From: Nonomuraea harbinensis | Lineage (GTDB): Bacteria; Actinomycetota; Actinomycetes; Streptosporangiales; Streptosporangiaceae | Direction: 5' to 3' | NCBI RefSeq assembly: GCF_019396385.1 | Contig: NZ_JAHKRN010000014.1 | Location: 62,001-126,000, forward strand | DNA length: 64,000 nt | Shown here: positions 23,927 to 32,324 of the stretch, one piece after another | How positions within the stretch are numbered: the first letter of the stretch is position 1 | How the letters are laid out: each line of letters starts with the position of its first letter | Made by a program: the position numbers and the translations under genes | Notes under the pieces: generated by a model | The model's input: only the letters and a program-made list of their open reading frames with translations | Told to the model about the DNA's origin: nothing | The model's database searches: none

Positions 23927-25162
23927 ATGGCGTACTGGTGGGTGAATCAGTCGCATTCGTATGGTCAGGAGTTAGAGGCCGAGATGCTCTGGGCGCCTAC
24001 CCGAACCGAGAAAGGCCATCGCCAGTCGCACTGGGAAACCATGACGGAGGTGCGTCCAGGCGACACGGTGATCCACTATGCCTCCCAAGTGAGAGCGCTT
24101 AGCCTCACGACAACCGCCGCGATCCCGGCGCGACGCCCCAAAGAGATCCCAGGTCTCTGGGGCGTGGAAGGTAGACGCGTGCGGACCATCTACCGAGAGG
24201 CATCACGGGGAGTGCCGTTGGCAGATATTCCGCATGTCTGGCGCACTGACCACTCCCTGCGTGGGCCCTTCAATCGCAAGGGCGGCGTGAAGCAAGGTTA
24301 TCTATTCCGGGTAGACGAAGTATTTTTTGAACGATTTATTGAACGTTTTGGGCATCGATTTTCGGACGCCCCGGTCGTGCTATCTGCAGAGGCGAAAGAT
24401 AGTGCCCCAGACTTACTTCGACGCTTACTTGGTCGTGAGATCACAACCCTTAAAGGGGGCCGCAGCCGAATCATCGATATACGGCCTCCGTACGTTCTAG
24501 TGGCGACGGAACGCTCGCCGAAAGGTGAACAGATTTTGATCGCTGATGTAGAGGTTGCACTAGAAGATCTCCGTGCTAGAGGTCGCGTGCAGATTCACCC
24601 TACTGAGGTCGGAGACTACAGTGCCTTTATTGAAGCGCTCTTGCTTACTCTTCCAGGGGTTGAGGCGATAGATGGGACACCGCCTGTAATCGCTGTGCGC
24701 TTTCCTGCTGTTTCTGGTGCGTCGACGAGCTCCGGAGAAGCACTCACGTACGAGGGTGATCTGAATCGTCCGGTGACTGCAGCACAGCGCCGTGAACAAT
24801 CCGCTCTGCGTCAGCTTTTGTTCGGTGCTGCTGACACTGCAGCGTGTGCTCTTTGTGGTAAAATCTATCCGATCCGCTTTCTCATCGCTGCGCATATTAA
24901 AATGCGGAGCCTGTGCAGTGACGAAGAACGCCGCGACTTGGCCAACATTGCCATGCCTGCATGTCAATTTGGTTGTGATGCCCTCTATGAAGCCGGCTAT
25001 ATCTCTGTCGACTCGAATGGCGTGATCGTATCATCCGCGGTAGAGGAAAATAGTGCGCTTTCTGAGCGTCTCAAGAGCCTGACTGGGCGCCTCTGCCTTT
25101 CGTTTTCAGATGATAGTCGTCGCTACTTTCAATGGCATTTATCTACTCGATTTCGTGACTGA
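23927..25162 (+). CDS. EVE-HNH modification-dependent endonuclease
   Basis: A 411-residue nuclease. Residues 1-150 form an EVE (PUA-like) domain: MAYWWVNQSHSYGQELEAEM, then MTEVRPGDTVIHYASQ. EVE domains read modified bases. A middle segment (about 155-290) is unassigned. The C-terminal HNH domain has CALCGKIYP (Cys307, Cys310), LIAAHIKMRS with the first catalytic His323, and DLANIAMPACQFGCDALYEA with the Asn and structural cysteines. EVE-HNH proteins are known type IV-like enzymes that cut DNA with modified cytosines. The ATG at 23927 follows AGAAGGGA. The AT-rich codon choice (for example around 24310-24350) differs from neighbours and indicates horizontal acquisition. Confidence 0.88.
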   Translation: MAYWWVNQSHSYGQELEAEMLWAPTRTEKGHRQSHWETMTEVRPGDTVIHYASQVRALSLTTTAAIPARRPKEIPGLWGVEGRRVRTIYREASRGVPLADIPHVWRTDHSLRGPFNRKGGVKQGYLFRVDEVFFERFIERFGHRFSDAPVVLSAEAKDSAPDLLRRLLGREITTLKGGRSRIIDIRPPYVLVATERSPKGEQILIADVEVALEDLRARGRVQIHPTEVGDYSAFIEALLLTLPGVEAIDGTPPVIAVRFPAVSGASTSSGEALTYEGDLNRPVTAAQRREQSALRQLLFGAADTAACALCGKIYPIRFLIAAHIKMRSLCSDEERRDLANIAMPACQFGCDALYEAGYISVDSNGVIVSSAVEENSALSERLKSLTGRLCLSFSDDSRRYFQWHLSTRFRD

Positions 25163-25571
25163 TGCTGGAAGTGACTCGTCGCGTTTCCCTAGAGCTCTCC
25201 CGCATTCCATAATCAGTGATTTGGAAGACCGCTTCGTGACTCGCGATCGACATGCCGGGTTCGAAGCTATCGCTCGGTAAGTTCGCTTCCCCTGTCAGAA
25301 TCGAGTCCCACATCCGCTCCGCCTCACGTCGCGACCAGGGGCCGGCGTAGGCGACCCGTGGGGGAGTGGTCTGGTACGTCCGGCGGATCAGGTACATGCC
25401 GCCGGACGCGAGCAACTCATACACGATCGTGCGGCACGAGCAGGTGTAGCCCAGGACTCGCGAGCGAAACGGCTGTGGGCCTCTCCAGTCGAGTTCGACC
25501 GCCGGCCGAGCGCTGCGACCGGGTGGATGTGGGGCGAGCTGAGGGCAGGGCCAGTCGTAGATGTCGTTCAT
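25143..25571 (-). CDS. Hypothetical protein
   Basis: A 142-residue soluble protein of unknown function. The N-terminal third is Pro/Arg-rich. The middle has GYTCSCRTIVYELLASGGMY, with a CxC pair, followed by an Arg/Glu-rich helix (SRREAERMWDSIL). It begins with ATG 25571, overlapping the stop of the upstream 88-residue gene by 4 bp, so the two are co-translated. Its 3' end overlaps the convergent EVE-HNH gene by 20 bp. Similar small genes often lie near XRE/DUF397 pairs in Streptosporangiales, but no function is known. Confidence 0.65.
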   Translation of the reverse strand: MNDIYDWPCPQLAPHPPGRSARPAVELDWRGPQPFRSRVLGYTCSCRTIVYELLASGGMYLIRRTYQTTPPRVAYAGPWSRREAERMWDSILTGEANLPSDSFEPGMSIASHEAVFQITDYGMRESSRETRRVTSSISHEIE

Positions 25572-25834
25572 GTTGATCCAACCGAACGCGCGATTCGCTC
25601 AGCCGCGTCGTCGGTGCCTACGCGTACCGACTGCTTGCGGCCGTGGCCCCAGGCGTAGAACCAGACGCCTTCTCGCTCGATCACGGTGATCTTCAGGCGC
25701 CCGGTCGTTTGGGGGATCACGAGGGCGGGTTCTGTGTACGTGAGTAGCTCTATCAGCGACCCCATGTCCATCTGGCGCAGATTCCAGGCGAGCTGCACCA
25801 GGTAGAGGTACTGCTGTCGGCGGGCGGTCATCAC
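25568..25834 (-). CDS. Hypothetical protein
   Basis: An 88-residue protein. A helical N terminus (QQYLYLVQLAWNLRQMDMG) is followed by a beta-rich core (GRLKITVIEREGVWFYAWGH) and a short basic C-terminal helix. The start is GTG 25834 or ATG 25831, with AAGGGG 6-9 bp upstream. It is divergent from the XRE regulator and shares the intergenic region with two operator-like repeats, so it may be controlled by that regulator. Confidence 0.65.
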   Translation of the reverse strand: MMTARRQQYLYLVQLAWNLRQMDMGSLIELLTYTEPALVIPQTTGRLKITVIEREGVWFYAWGHGRKQSVRVGTDDAAERIARSVGST

Positions 25835-25898
25835 GGCAATCCCCTTCTTGTACGAGGTGGGGAGGCAAGGGAACTAGCACTGCGTAACGGAGTGACTA

Positions 25899-25943
25899 CG
25901 CAACATGATGCATGTGCTGCGATGCGAACGCAACATGTTGCAT
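25899..25943. promoter_or_regulatory. Two CGCAACATGNTGCAT repeats, putative XRE operators
   Basis: CGCAACATGATGCAT (25899-25913) and CGCAACATGTTGCAT (25929-25943) are direct repeats with a start-to-start spacing of 30 bp, about three helical turns. The second contains the perfect palindrome GCAACATGTTGC. They lie in the divergent region upstream of the XRE gene and are likely its cooperative binding sites. Confidence 0.65.
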
Positions 25944-25981
25944 CCACATCGCTATGAAGAATCTCCGCTACGCTTTGGCGC

Positions 25982-26833
25982 ATGCCTCTGCCGAGACAGG
26001 CGCCCACCGCTCGCCTGCGGCGTCTTGCGATGGAGCTGCGGCAGCTACGAGAGCGGATGGGCCTCTCGCGTGAGCAGGCAGCCGACGCCACCGAGATCAA
26101 CCGCGCCACCCTCTACCGCATCGAGACCGCCCAAGCGAGACCTCAGGTGAGAACCCTGCGGGCGCTGCTCGACGCATATGGCGTTCCGGCCGCGCGCCAG
26201 GACGAGTTGGTGACGATACTCAAACTGGCCAAGGAGGAGAGCTGGCTGCATGCCGCCTCTGAAGGGTTGCCCGATCAGTACGCCACGTACATCGGATTCG
26301 AGAACGAGGCCAAAGGGCTGCTGAACTACGAGTCGTCATTCGTACCTGGTCTTCTCCAAACCGAGGCGTACGCACGCGTCGCGATCCCCGGCGGCGATCC
26401 CGAGCTGCCTCCGGATGAGGTTGAGAACAGGGTGGAGGCGCGCATGGCGCGTCAGGCGAGGCGTGACCCGTCCCTGGACCTTCGTGTGATCATCGACGAG
26501 GCTGTGCTGCGTCGCCAGGTCGGCGGTCCCAAAATTATGAGTGACCAGCTGCAACGGCTGATTCAGGAGAGCGAGCAGCCGCGTGTGACCTTGCAGGCGA
26601 TCCCTTTCGAAGCAGGCATACATCCCGGAATGCATGGCTCGTTCGTCATCCTGCAGTTCGGTGAAGGCGTGCACGACGTGGTCTACATAGAGACGAGCGC
26701 GGCAGATCTCTTCTTGGAGAGAGACAAAGACCTGCGACGATATAGCCTGATATTTGAGCATCTGCAGTCTGCCGCGGTCAGCCCAACAGAAACTCGTGAT
26801 CTGATGGCGCGCCTGCTCGCGGACATGAGGTGA
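25982..26833 (+). CDS. XRE-family regulator with DUF5753 domain
   Basis: A 283-residue regulator. Residues about 15-70 are the helix-turn-helix (LRQLRERMGLSREQAADATE, NRATLYRIETAQARP). The rest is the DUF5753 sensor-like domain, with the hallmark ESSFVPGLLQTEAYARVA and a MARQARRDPSLDLRVIIDEA stretch. Such proteins pair with a small DUF397 protein, as the next gene is; in Streptomyces these pairs (Scr1/Scr2 type) act as regulator and antagonist. The ATG at 25982 lacks a ribosome site, but TACGCT 7 bp upstream suits a leaderless mRNA. Confidence 0.9.
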   Translation: MPLPRQAPTARLRRLAMELRQLRERMGLSREQAADATEINRATLYRIETAQARPQVRTLRALLDAYGVPAARQDELVTILKLAKEESWLHAASEGLPDQYATYIGFENEAKGLLNYESSFVPGLLQTEAYARVAIPGGDPELPPDEVENRVEARMARQARRDPSLDLRVIIDEAVLRRQVGGPKIMSDQLQRLIQESEQPRVTLQAIPFEAGIHPGMHGSFVILQFGEGVHDVVYIETSAADLFLERDKDLRRYSLIFEHLQSAAVSPTETRDLMARLLADMR

Positions 26834-26849
26834 GAGGAGGCGTAAGAAG

Positions 26850-27050
26850 ATGGATCTTTCTCGTGCCGAATGGCGGACCAGCAGCTTCAGCGGTTCCAAC
26901 GGCCAGTGCGTGCAGGTTGCCTTTCTCGACGGTGGCGACGTAGCGGTCCGCGACAGCAAGAATGCTGAGGGACCGGCGTTGATCTTCACGCCGGGGGAGT
27001 GGAGGGCCTTTGTGGACGGAGCCAAGGGCGGCGAGTTCGACCTGGCCTGA
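26850..27050 (+). CDS. DUF397-domain protein
   Basis: A 66-residue protein composed of one DUF397 domain: AEWRTSSFSGSNGQCVQVAF, VAVRDSKN, and FTPGEWRAFVDGAKGGEFD. The gene lies 16 bp after the XRE/DUF5753 gene and is preceded by GAGAGGAGG, so both are in one operon. In characterised pairs the DUF397 partner counteracts the XRE protein. Confidence 0.9.
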   Translation: MDLSRAEWRTSSFSGSNGQCVQVAFLDGGDVAVRDSKNAEGPALIFTPGEWRAFVDGAKGGEFDLA

Positions 27051-27101
27051 CCTGTCGGCGCCGCTGCGAACTTCCTGACTACGGCCCCCATGTACACCGG
27101 T

Positions 27102-28172
27102 TCATGACGGGATGATCGGCGGCTGCGCCGATGCCGCGTTCGTCAACGCCCGGGCGGTGGCGTGGACGGCCCTGAACTGAGAGGCGTCCCAGATCATGTG
27201 CAGTCCGTGATGGTTATAGAGGGTGAGGCGCCCGTATCTCATCACGGGAAGCTGCCGGTTGTCCTTGAAGCGACGGTCGGGCCCTCCTTTGACGTTCACG
27301 TACTGCCAGGTCCGGTCCACGATCTCACCGTCGCGGGGGAGAGCGCCCTCCTCGATGACCCGCACCGCCTCGGCCGAGAGTTCCAACTGCTGGTAGGGGA
27401 TGTCCGCGTAGTGCTTCCCCTCCCGGAGAAGCACCCGGTCGGGGAGGAAGTGGACGGATCTTTCGCCCGAGGTCAGCGTCGGAATGGCGACGTTGGTGAC
27501 CAGGATTCTTGGTCCGTTCATGCTGGCCGCAGCCGCCCGGCGGCGGTGAAGGGTCGACGCGCCGGCATTCACCTTGTACTGGTACGGCGTCTGCACGGCA
27601 CCGGATGCGGTGATCAGCCAGAAGCCTCCGACCTGTTGCAAGGCTCCGACGGCCTGTACGAGGTCGTCGAATCGTCGCGCCATGTCGTCGTTGACGTCGT
27701 ACATGACGACGACCGACCGTCTGGCCCGGTCGCGCATCGCCAGCCAGACGATCGCCGGGACGCCGACGAGGATCAGGAGCAGGCCCCAACGTCCGAGGAT
27801 GAGGCCGAGAACAAGGAGGGCGCCGAGGGCGAATGGCCAGAGCGGTCGTCGGCGGGCTGCGACCTGGATTTGGTTGACCAGATCGCTGCGGTTGCCGGCC
27901 ACGAGTTCTTGGACTGATGCTCCGGTTACGTCCTCCATCACCACGGAACTGGACGGGGGGATGTAGGGCCGTGGGCGCGGCGGCGAATGAGGCGCGGGCT
28001 TGCCGATCGTGCTCTGGTAGTAGATTCCACCGCGGCCCATGTGCACGTAGTTGCCTCGCGGGCCGGTCCCCACTCTGAAACCGGGAACGCCTACCGAGAC
28101 TCCCATGCCTGATGGGGACATGGTGAAACGGAACGGTCCAGCGCGCAGGCTCGTACGAGTGTAGAAGCCCAT
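27102..28172 (-). CDS. DUF4236-domain membrane protein
   Basis: A 356-residue protein. The first 55 residues are a DUF4236 domain (GFYTRTSLRAGPFRFTMSPS, then GVSVGVPGFRVGTGPRGNYV). Two adjacent transmembrane helices at about 110-150 (LWPFALGALLVLGLILG and LLLILVGVPAIVWLAM) follow. A cytoplasmic C-terminal domain of about 200 residues has beta-rich segments (GPRILVTNVAIPTL, GERSVHFLPDRVLL) that resemble bacterial PH-like or short-chain lipid-binding repeats, though this is uncertain. It starts at ATG 28172. Function unknown. Confidence 0.8.
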   Translation of the reverse strand: MGFYTRTSLRAGPFRFTMSPSGMGVSVGVPGFRVGTGPRGNYVHMGRGGIYYQSTIGKPAPHSPPRPRPYIPPSSSVVMEDVTGASVQELVAGNRSDLVNQIQVAARRRPLWPFALGALLVLGLILGRWGLLLILVGVPAIVWLAMRDRARRSVVVMYDVNDDMARRFDDLVQAVGALQQVGGFWLITASGAVQTPYQYKVNAGASTLHRRRAAAASMNGPRILVTNVAIPTLTSGERSVHFLPDRVLLREGKHYADIPYQQLELSAEAVRVIEEGALPRDGEIVDRTWQYVNVKGGPDRRFKDNRQLPVMRYGRLTLYNHHGLHMIWDASQFRAVHATARALTNAASAQPPIIPS

Positions 28173-28292
28173 GGGCTGTCCTTATCGCTCGGGGGTGATT
28201 GGACTTATGCTGATTTATGCGGCTCAGCGCGTCACATTGCCGAACGCAGGATAGCCCAGTTCTAGGTGCCTATGTCTGGCTAGGTAAGGGAA

Positions 28293-28502
28293 ATGGACCC
28301 CGTGAACCTTGAGAATGCGGAATGGCGCAAAGCGACTGCCAGCGGCGACAACGGGCAGTGCGTTGAAGTGGCGACCAACCTTCCTGGTGTCGTCGCCGTA
28401 CGCGACAGCAAGAACCCCCACGGCCCTGCGCTGATCTTCACGCCGGGCGAATGGAGGGCGTTCGTGGGCGGTGTCCAGGACGGCGAGTTCGACCTGGCCT
28501 GA
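28293..28502 (+). CDS. Orphan DUF397-domain protein
   Basis: A 69-residue DUF397 protein (NAEWRKATASGDNGQCVEVA, VAVRDSKNPHGPALIFTPGE). It is about 65% similar by eye to the DUF397 protein at 26850 and shares the identical GPALIFTPGEWRAFV block. It has no XRE partner beside it. The ATG at 28293 follows AGGTAAGGGAA. It may be an extra antagonist for the XRE protein at 25982 or for one encoded elsewhere. Confidence 0.88.
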   Translation: MDPVNLENAEWRKATASGDNGQCVEVATNLPGVVAVRDSKNPHGPALIFTPGEWRAFVGGVQDGEFDLA

Positions 28503-28712
28503 CCTACGTCGGCTTCCGGACGCTCGACTGGGACCACTCCCGGAGGGGTACGCATGGCAGCCTGCTACCGGATGTCCGGTCGGGCTGCCTACGCGTCGAG
28601 GGCGCACTCAGCGGATGCTTCACCTTCGGTCCGGTCCACGGTCCGTCGAGACATCAGTGTCACCTCTGCCTGCTTGAATCGCATGATCGCCCGGGGTGAA
28701 GGGACAGGCATC

Positions 28713-29189
28713 ATGGCGGAGCTCATCAAGCACGTGGTGGTTGATATCAGAAGCGGCTGGAATGGGCCGATGGTGGTCGACCCCGCCGTCCTCGCCGGCG
28801 AGGATCATGCTCCTTGGGATGAGGAGTGGTCGCCGTCCGGGTTGGATGGCTGGGCGCGAGTGGGACGCAATGCGGTGGTCTTCCACAAGCACGCGGACAT
28901 AGACGCTTGCATCCGGCTCGAATTGTGGACTGACGAGCCTTCCATGACGCAACCGATGTGGGATCGCATGTGGGCCGGCGAGATCTACCTTCGGTCGGGG
29001 CAGCTCCAGATCCACGATTTTTATGAGGCATGGTCAAGGGGGGACGTGTTCGACCTGGGGCGGCGAGACGCCACCTGGTCCGTACGGATCCAGCACAGGA
29101 GACTGGAAAACGACGAGGAGCCGGACTTTCCGCGCGACATTTACCAGGTGGATGTCTTCAAGCTGCAGTTCTGGAAGCCTGAGGCTTGA
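28713..29189 (+). CDS. Hypothetical protein
   Basis: A 158-residue acidic protein rich in Trp and Asp (WNGPMVVDPAVLAGEDHAPW, LELWTDEPSMTQPMWDRMW, VFKLQFWKPEA). No signal peptide or membrane helix is present. The ATG at 28713 is preceded by GAAGGGA at 9 bp; an upstream frame to 28554 is unlikely to be used. It is convergent with the Nudix gene, 3 bp away. No family was recognised. Immunity-like proteins have similar composition, but that is only a guess. Confidence 0.65.
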   Translation: MAELIKHVVVDIRSGWNGPMVVDPAVLAGEDHAPWDEEWSPSGLDGWARVGRNAVVFHKHADIDACIRLELWTDEPSMTQPMWDRMWAGEIYLRSGQLQIHDFYEAWSRGDVFDLGRRDATWSVRIQHRRLENDEEPDFPRDIYQVDVFKLQFWKPEA

Positions 29190-29192
29190 GCG

Positions 29193-29630
29193 TCACAGGC
29201 CGATGTTGGCCTTGTCGCCCATGTACGACCCCGCCCCCGGCCATCCGGCCTGGGCCAACTCCACGAACCGCGAGCCGAACCCCAGCCCCGGCAGCTCGGC
29301 CAGCGGCACGAAACGCACGCCCCGGATCCGGTTGGTGTCGACGCCCTCGGTGACGATCCCCAGAGTGCCGCCCACACGGGTGACCTCGAACGTCATGTGG
29401 ATGACGTGAAGGCCGCCGCCCGGAAAGTTGTCGCACACGTACAGCAGCCGGCCGGCCTCCACGTCCAGCCCGGTCTCCTCGCGCATCTCCCGTACCAGCG
29501 CGTCGGCCAGCGGCTCGCCCGCCTCGACCCGCCCGCCGGGCAGCGTCCAGGAACGGGCGTCGGTGTCTTGATCCAGCAGGAGGATCCGTTCGTCCTCGAT
29601 GAGGATGCCGGTGACTCTTACGATGATCAT
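29193..29630 (-). CDS. Nudix hydrolase
   Basis: A 145-residue pyrophosphohydrolase. The Nudix box is complete and starts at GGRVEAGEPLADALVREMRE followed by ETGL, supplying the metal-binding glutamates. The substrate cannot be assigned; related small Nudix proteins hydrolyse nucleotide-type diphosphates. The ATG at 29630 overlaps the stop of the MFS gene by 4 bp, so it is the second gene of a two-gene operon. Confidence 0.9.
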   Translation of the reverse strand: MIIVRVTGILIEDERILLLDQDTDARSWTLPGGRVEAGEPLADALVREMREETGLDVEAGRLLYVCDNFPGGGLHVIHMTFEVTRVGGTLGIVTEGVDTNRIRGVRFVPLAELPGLGFGSRFVELAQAGWPGAGSYMGDKANIGL

Positions 29631-30841
29631 CCGAGCACCCTAGCCGACGCCCGCCTGCCGACGAGCAGCAGCAGTCCGACGGCGGCCAGGATGCCGACGG
29701 CGATGGCCGGGACGAGTGCCCCGAAGCCCAGCCCGGCCGCCACCAGGCCGAACAGCGGCGGGCCGAGCAGTGATCCGAGGCTGCCCGCCTGGGCGACCAC
29801 GCCGTTGCCGACGTCCGCGTGGTCGAGGCGCTCCAGCACCAGCGGCAGGGCGGCGAAGCCGAGGGCGCCCAGGAACCCGTTCTCGATGGAGACGATCGCC
29901 GCGCCCGCCAGCGCGGCTGAGGCCGAGCCGTGGTCGCCGAACAGGAGCCAGGCGGCCGGGAGGGTGAGCAACCCGGTCAGGGCCAGGATGCCGACCGGGA
30001 TGCCCCGGCGGAGCAGCACGCCCACGGCCAGCCCGCCGATCGCGCTGAGCACGGAGATCACCGAGGTCAGGGCGCCCGCGGCGGCGGCCGAGTAGCCCTG
30101 CTGCTCGATGAGGAGCGTGGGCAGGAGGACGATCACCGGGAGGGTCACCAGGATGGCCAGGCAGAAGGCCGTGGCGAGCACCAGCGGCCACCACAGCGCC
30201 CCGGCCCGGGGGAGAGGGCCGGCCGCCTGCCGTCCGGACCCCCGCGGCAGGCGCGCCCAGAGGACCAGCGCCATCGCCAGCGTCAGACCGGCGACCAGCG
30301 CGATCCAGCCGCGCCAGCCCAGAGCGGAGGCCAGCGCGCCGCCCGCGAGCGTGCTCGCCCCGAGTCCCATCGGGACGAACGTGGCCCAGATCGACAGGGC
30401 CGTGCCCCGGTCGCGTCCGGTGGCCAGGCGGACGACCAGGGCAGGGCAGGTGATGATGATCAGGAGATAGCCGATGCCCTCGGCGACCCGGGCGGTCAGC
30501 AACCAGCCGAAATCGGGCGCGGCCACGCTCGCCGCGCTCGCCGCCGCGGTCAGGGCGAGGCCCGCGACCAGTGACCGCTCCGCGCCGATGCGGCGTACGA
30601 GGTAGCCGGCGGGCAGACCGGCGGCGGCGCCGACGCCGACGACGGCCGAGATCACCCAGCCCAGCTGCGACAGTGACAGCCCGAGCTCGGCCGCCACCTC
30701 CGGCCCGACCGGGGAGAACTTGCCGAAGCTCATCGCCGCGACGACCCCGCCGAGGTAGATGACGGCGATCGTCAGCCACGGGGTGCGTCGTGCGGACTCC
30801 CCGGCCGGCTCGGACGTGTCCGGCATCGAGGGAGAGTCCAT
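29627..30841 (-). CDS. Major facilitator superfamily transporter
   Basis: A 404-residue membrane protein with about 12 hydrophobic segments. The loop 2-3 region LPAGYLVRRIGAERSLVAGL is the MFS motif A variant. The split after about 200 residues (RLPRGSGRQAAGPLPRAGAL) is the central cytoplasmic loop. It starts at ATG 30841 with AAGGAG 6 bp upstream. Members of this CynX/NimT-like group export or import small organic compounds or drugs; the substrate is unknown. It is coupled to the Nudix gene. Confidence 0.85.
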   Translation of the reverse strand: MDSPSMPDTSEPAGESARRTPWLTIAVIYLGGVVAAMSFGKFSPVGPEVAAELGLSLSQLGWVISAVVGVGAAAGLPAGYLVRRIGAERSLVAGLALTAAASAASVAAPDFGWLLTARVAEGIGYLLIIITCPALVVRLATGRDRGTALSIWATFVPMGLGASTLAGGALASALGWRGWIALVAGLTLAMALVLWARLPRGSGRQAAGPLPRAGALWWPLVLATAFCLAILVTLPVIVLLPTLLIEQQGYSAAAAGALTSVISVLSAIGGLAVGVLLRRGIPVGILALTGLLTLPAAWLLFGDHGSASAALAGAAIVSIENGFLGALGFAALPLVLERLDHADVGNGVVAQAGSLGSLLGPPLFGLVAAGLGFGALVPAIAVGILAAVGLLLLVGRRASARVLG

Positions 30842-30997
30842 CGGGCTCCTTGTGTCGTCGCGGGCACGTCTCCAGGCTCGATCATGGCTCTGCCGGTTGC
30901 CCGGTTCAACCCGTTTGTCTCCACCTGGATCTCCACCGTGCGGAGGTGTGGGCGCCACCGAATCGTCCGTACGGTTCCGTCCATGTACGGACGAGAG

Positions 30998-31153
30998 ATG
31001 AAAAAGGTCATCGATCGGGTTCTCGACCTGAATGGGGGAAAAGTGGGCGGAAAGTCTATAGTCGCGTTGGTTGTCGTGGGCCTGATCGTCCTGGGGGGAT
31101 TCCTCGCCTACCGGCTCCTGGTGTTCGAGCTCATCGCCAACCTGCGCCGTTAG
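30998..31153 (+). CDS. Small single-span membrane protein
   Basis: A 51-residue protein. A basic N terminus (MKKVIDRVLDLNGGKVGGK) leads into one transmembrane helix (IVALVVVGLIVLGGFLAY) and a short polar tail. It ends 25 bp before the sensor kinase gene and is co-directional. The start may also be ATG 30983. The ribosome site is weak, so confidence is moderate. It could be an accessory of the two-component system. Confidence 0.5.
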   Translation: MKKVIDRVLDLNGGKVGGKSIVALVVVGLIVLGGFLAYRLLVFELIANLRR

Positions 31154-31178
31154 CGTCGCCGTACCGAGGAGCTCCTGC

Positions 31179-32324
31179 ATGATCGACGCCGTACGCCGGG
31201 TGGGACGCCCGTCCTGGCTGGGCCATCTGTCGCCCGGGTGGCGGGTGGAGCGGCTGATCGGCACGGTCATGATGGTGGCCGCCCCGCTCACCGCGCGGCC
31301 GGACGGGCTGAGTGGCCCGACTTGGGCGCTGGCGGGCATGAGCCTCGCCTGCTGGCTGGTGTTCGTTTTCCTGGAGCGCAGGGCGCCCGCGTTCGCCCTG
31401 GTCGTGGTGGGCGTGTCGGCCCTGGCCGCGGCGGCGGCCGTGGGGCCGAGCGCCGACGGAACCGCGATGATCATGGCGTGCGTGGGGCTGGCGGCGTTCT
31501 CCATGCACACGCGGCCCGGCCCGCTGGTGATCATCATGGTCACCAGCGCGGCGGTGGTGGCCGCCGTGCTCTCGGAGCGGTCGGCCGGCGACGCGCTGGG
31601 CAACGCCGCGGTGATGCTGGTCGTCGTCGTGCTGGGGCTGAGCCGGCGCCAGTACCGCGTACAGGCCGAGCACGCTCAGCAACTGCTGGAACAGACCCGG
31701 CGCGCGCAGGCCGGGCACGCCCGCGCCGCGGCGCTCGACGAGCGGACCAGGATCGCCAGGGAGCTGCATGACGTGCTCGCCCACTCCCTGGGCGCGCTGA
31801 GCGTGCAGCTGGAGCTGGCCGACGCGCTGCTGAGCGACAAGGGCGACCTGGAAAACGGGCTGGACCGGGTCCGCCGGGCCCGGAGACTGGCCACCGAGGG
31901 CCTGGCCGAGGCGCGCCACGTCGTGGCCGCGCTGCGCGACGACGTCCCGCCGCTGGCCGAGGCGATCGCGCAGCTCGTGGCGGCGCACGGCGACGACCAC
32001 TCCGGGACGATCGGTTTCGAGGTCGGCGGGACGCCGCGCTCGCTGTCACCCGCGGCCGCCGTCTGCCTGCTGCGCACCGCGAGGGAGGCGCTCACCAACG
32101 CGGCCAAGCACGCGCCCGGCGCCCCGATCACGGTCAGGCTCGACTACCGGGACGACGCCGTCAGCCTGGTCGTACGGAACGGCCCGGCGGATGATCAGCC
32201 GGTGCCGCAGGGAGGATACGGTCTCGCGGGGATGCGTGAGCGGCTCGCCCTCGCGGGCGGGCGGCTCTCCGCCGGAGCGGTGGGGGAAGGTGGCTGGCAG
32301 GTGGTCGCGGAGGTGCCGGCGTGA
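31179..32324 (+). CDS. Sensor histidine kinase, NarL/DesK-type (HisKA_3)
   Basis: A 381-residue kinase. The N-terminal 155 residues hold about five hydrophobic segments and little extracellular loop, so it probably senses within the membrane. The HisKA_3 box RIARELHDVLAHSLGALSVQ carries the phosphorylated His. The HATPase domain has AREALTNAAKHAPG (N box) and GGYGLAGMRERLALAGG (G box). The ATG at 31179 follows GAGGAGCTCCTGC. Its stop overlaps the GTG start of the response regulator. Confidence 0.92.
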   Translation: MIDAVRRVGRPSWLGHLSPGWRVERLIGTVMMVAAPLTARPDGLSGPTWALAGMSLACWLVFVFLERRAPAFALVVVGVSALAAAAAVGPSADGTAMIMACVGLAAFSMHTRPGPLVIIMVTSAAVVAAVLSERSAGDALGNAAVMLVVVVLGLSRRQYRVQAEHAQQLLEQTRRAQAGHARAAALDERTRIARELHDVLAHSLGALSVQLELADALLSDKGDLENGLDRVRRARRLATEGLAEARHVVAALRDDVPPLAEAIAQLVAAHGDDHSGTIGFEVGGTPRSLSPAAAVCLLRTAREALTNAAKHAPGAPITVRLDYRDDAVSLVVRNGPADDQPVPQGGYGLAGMRERLALAGGRLSAGAVGEGGWQVVAEVPA

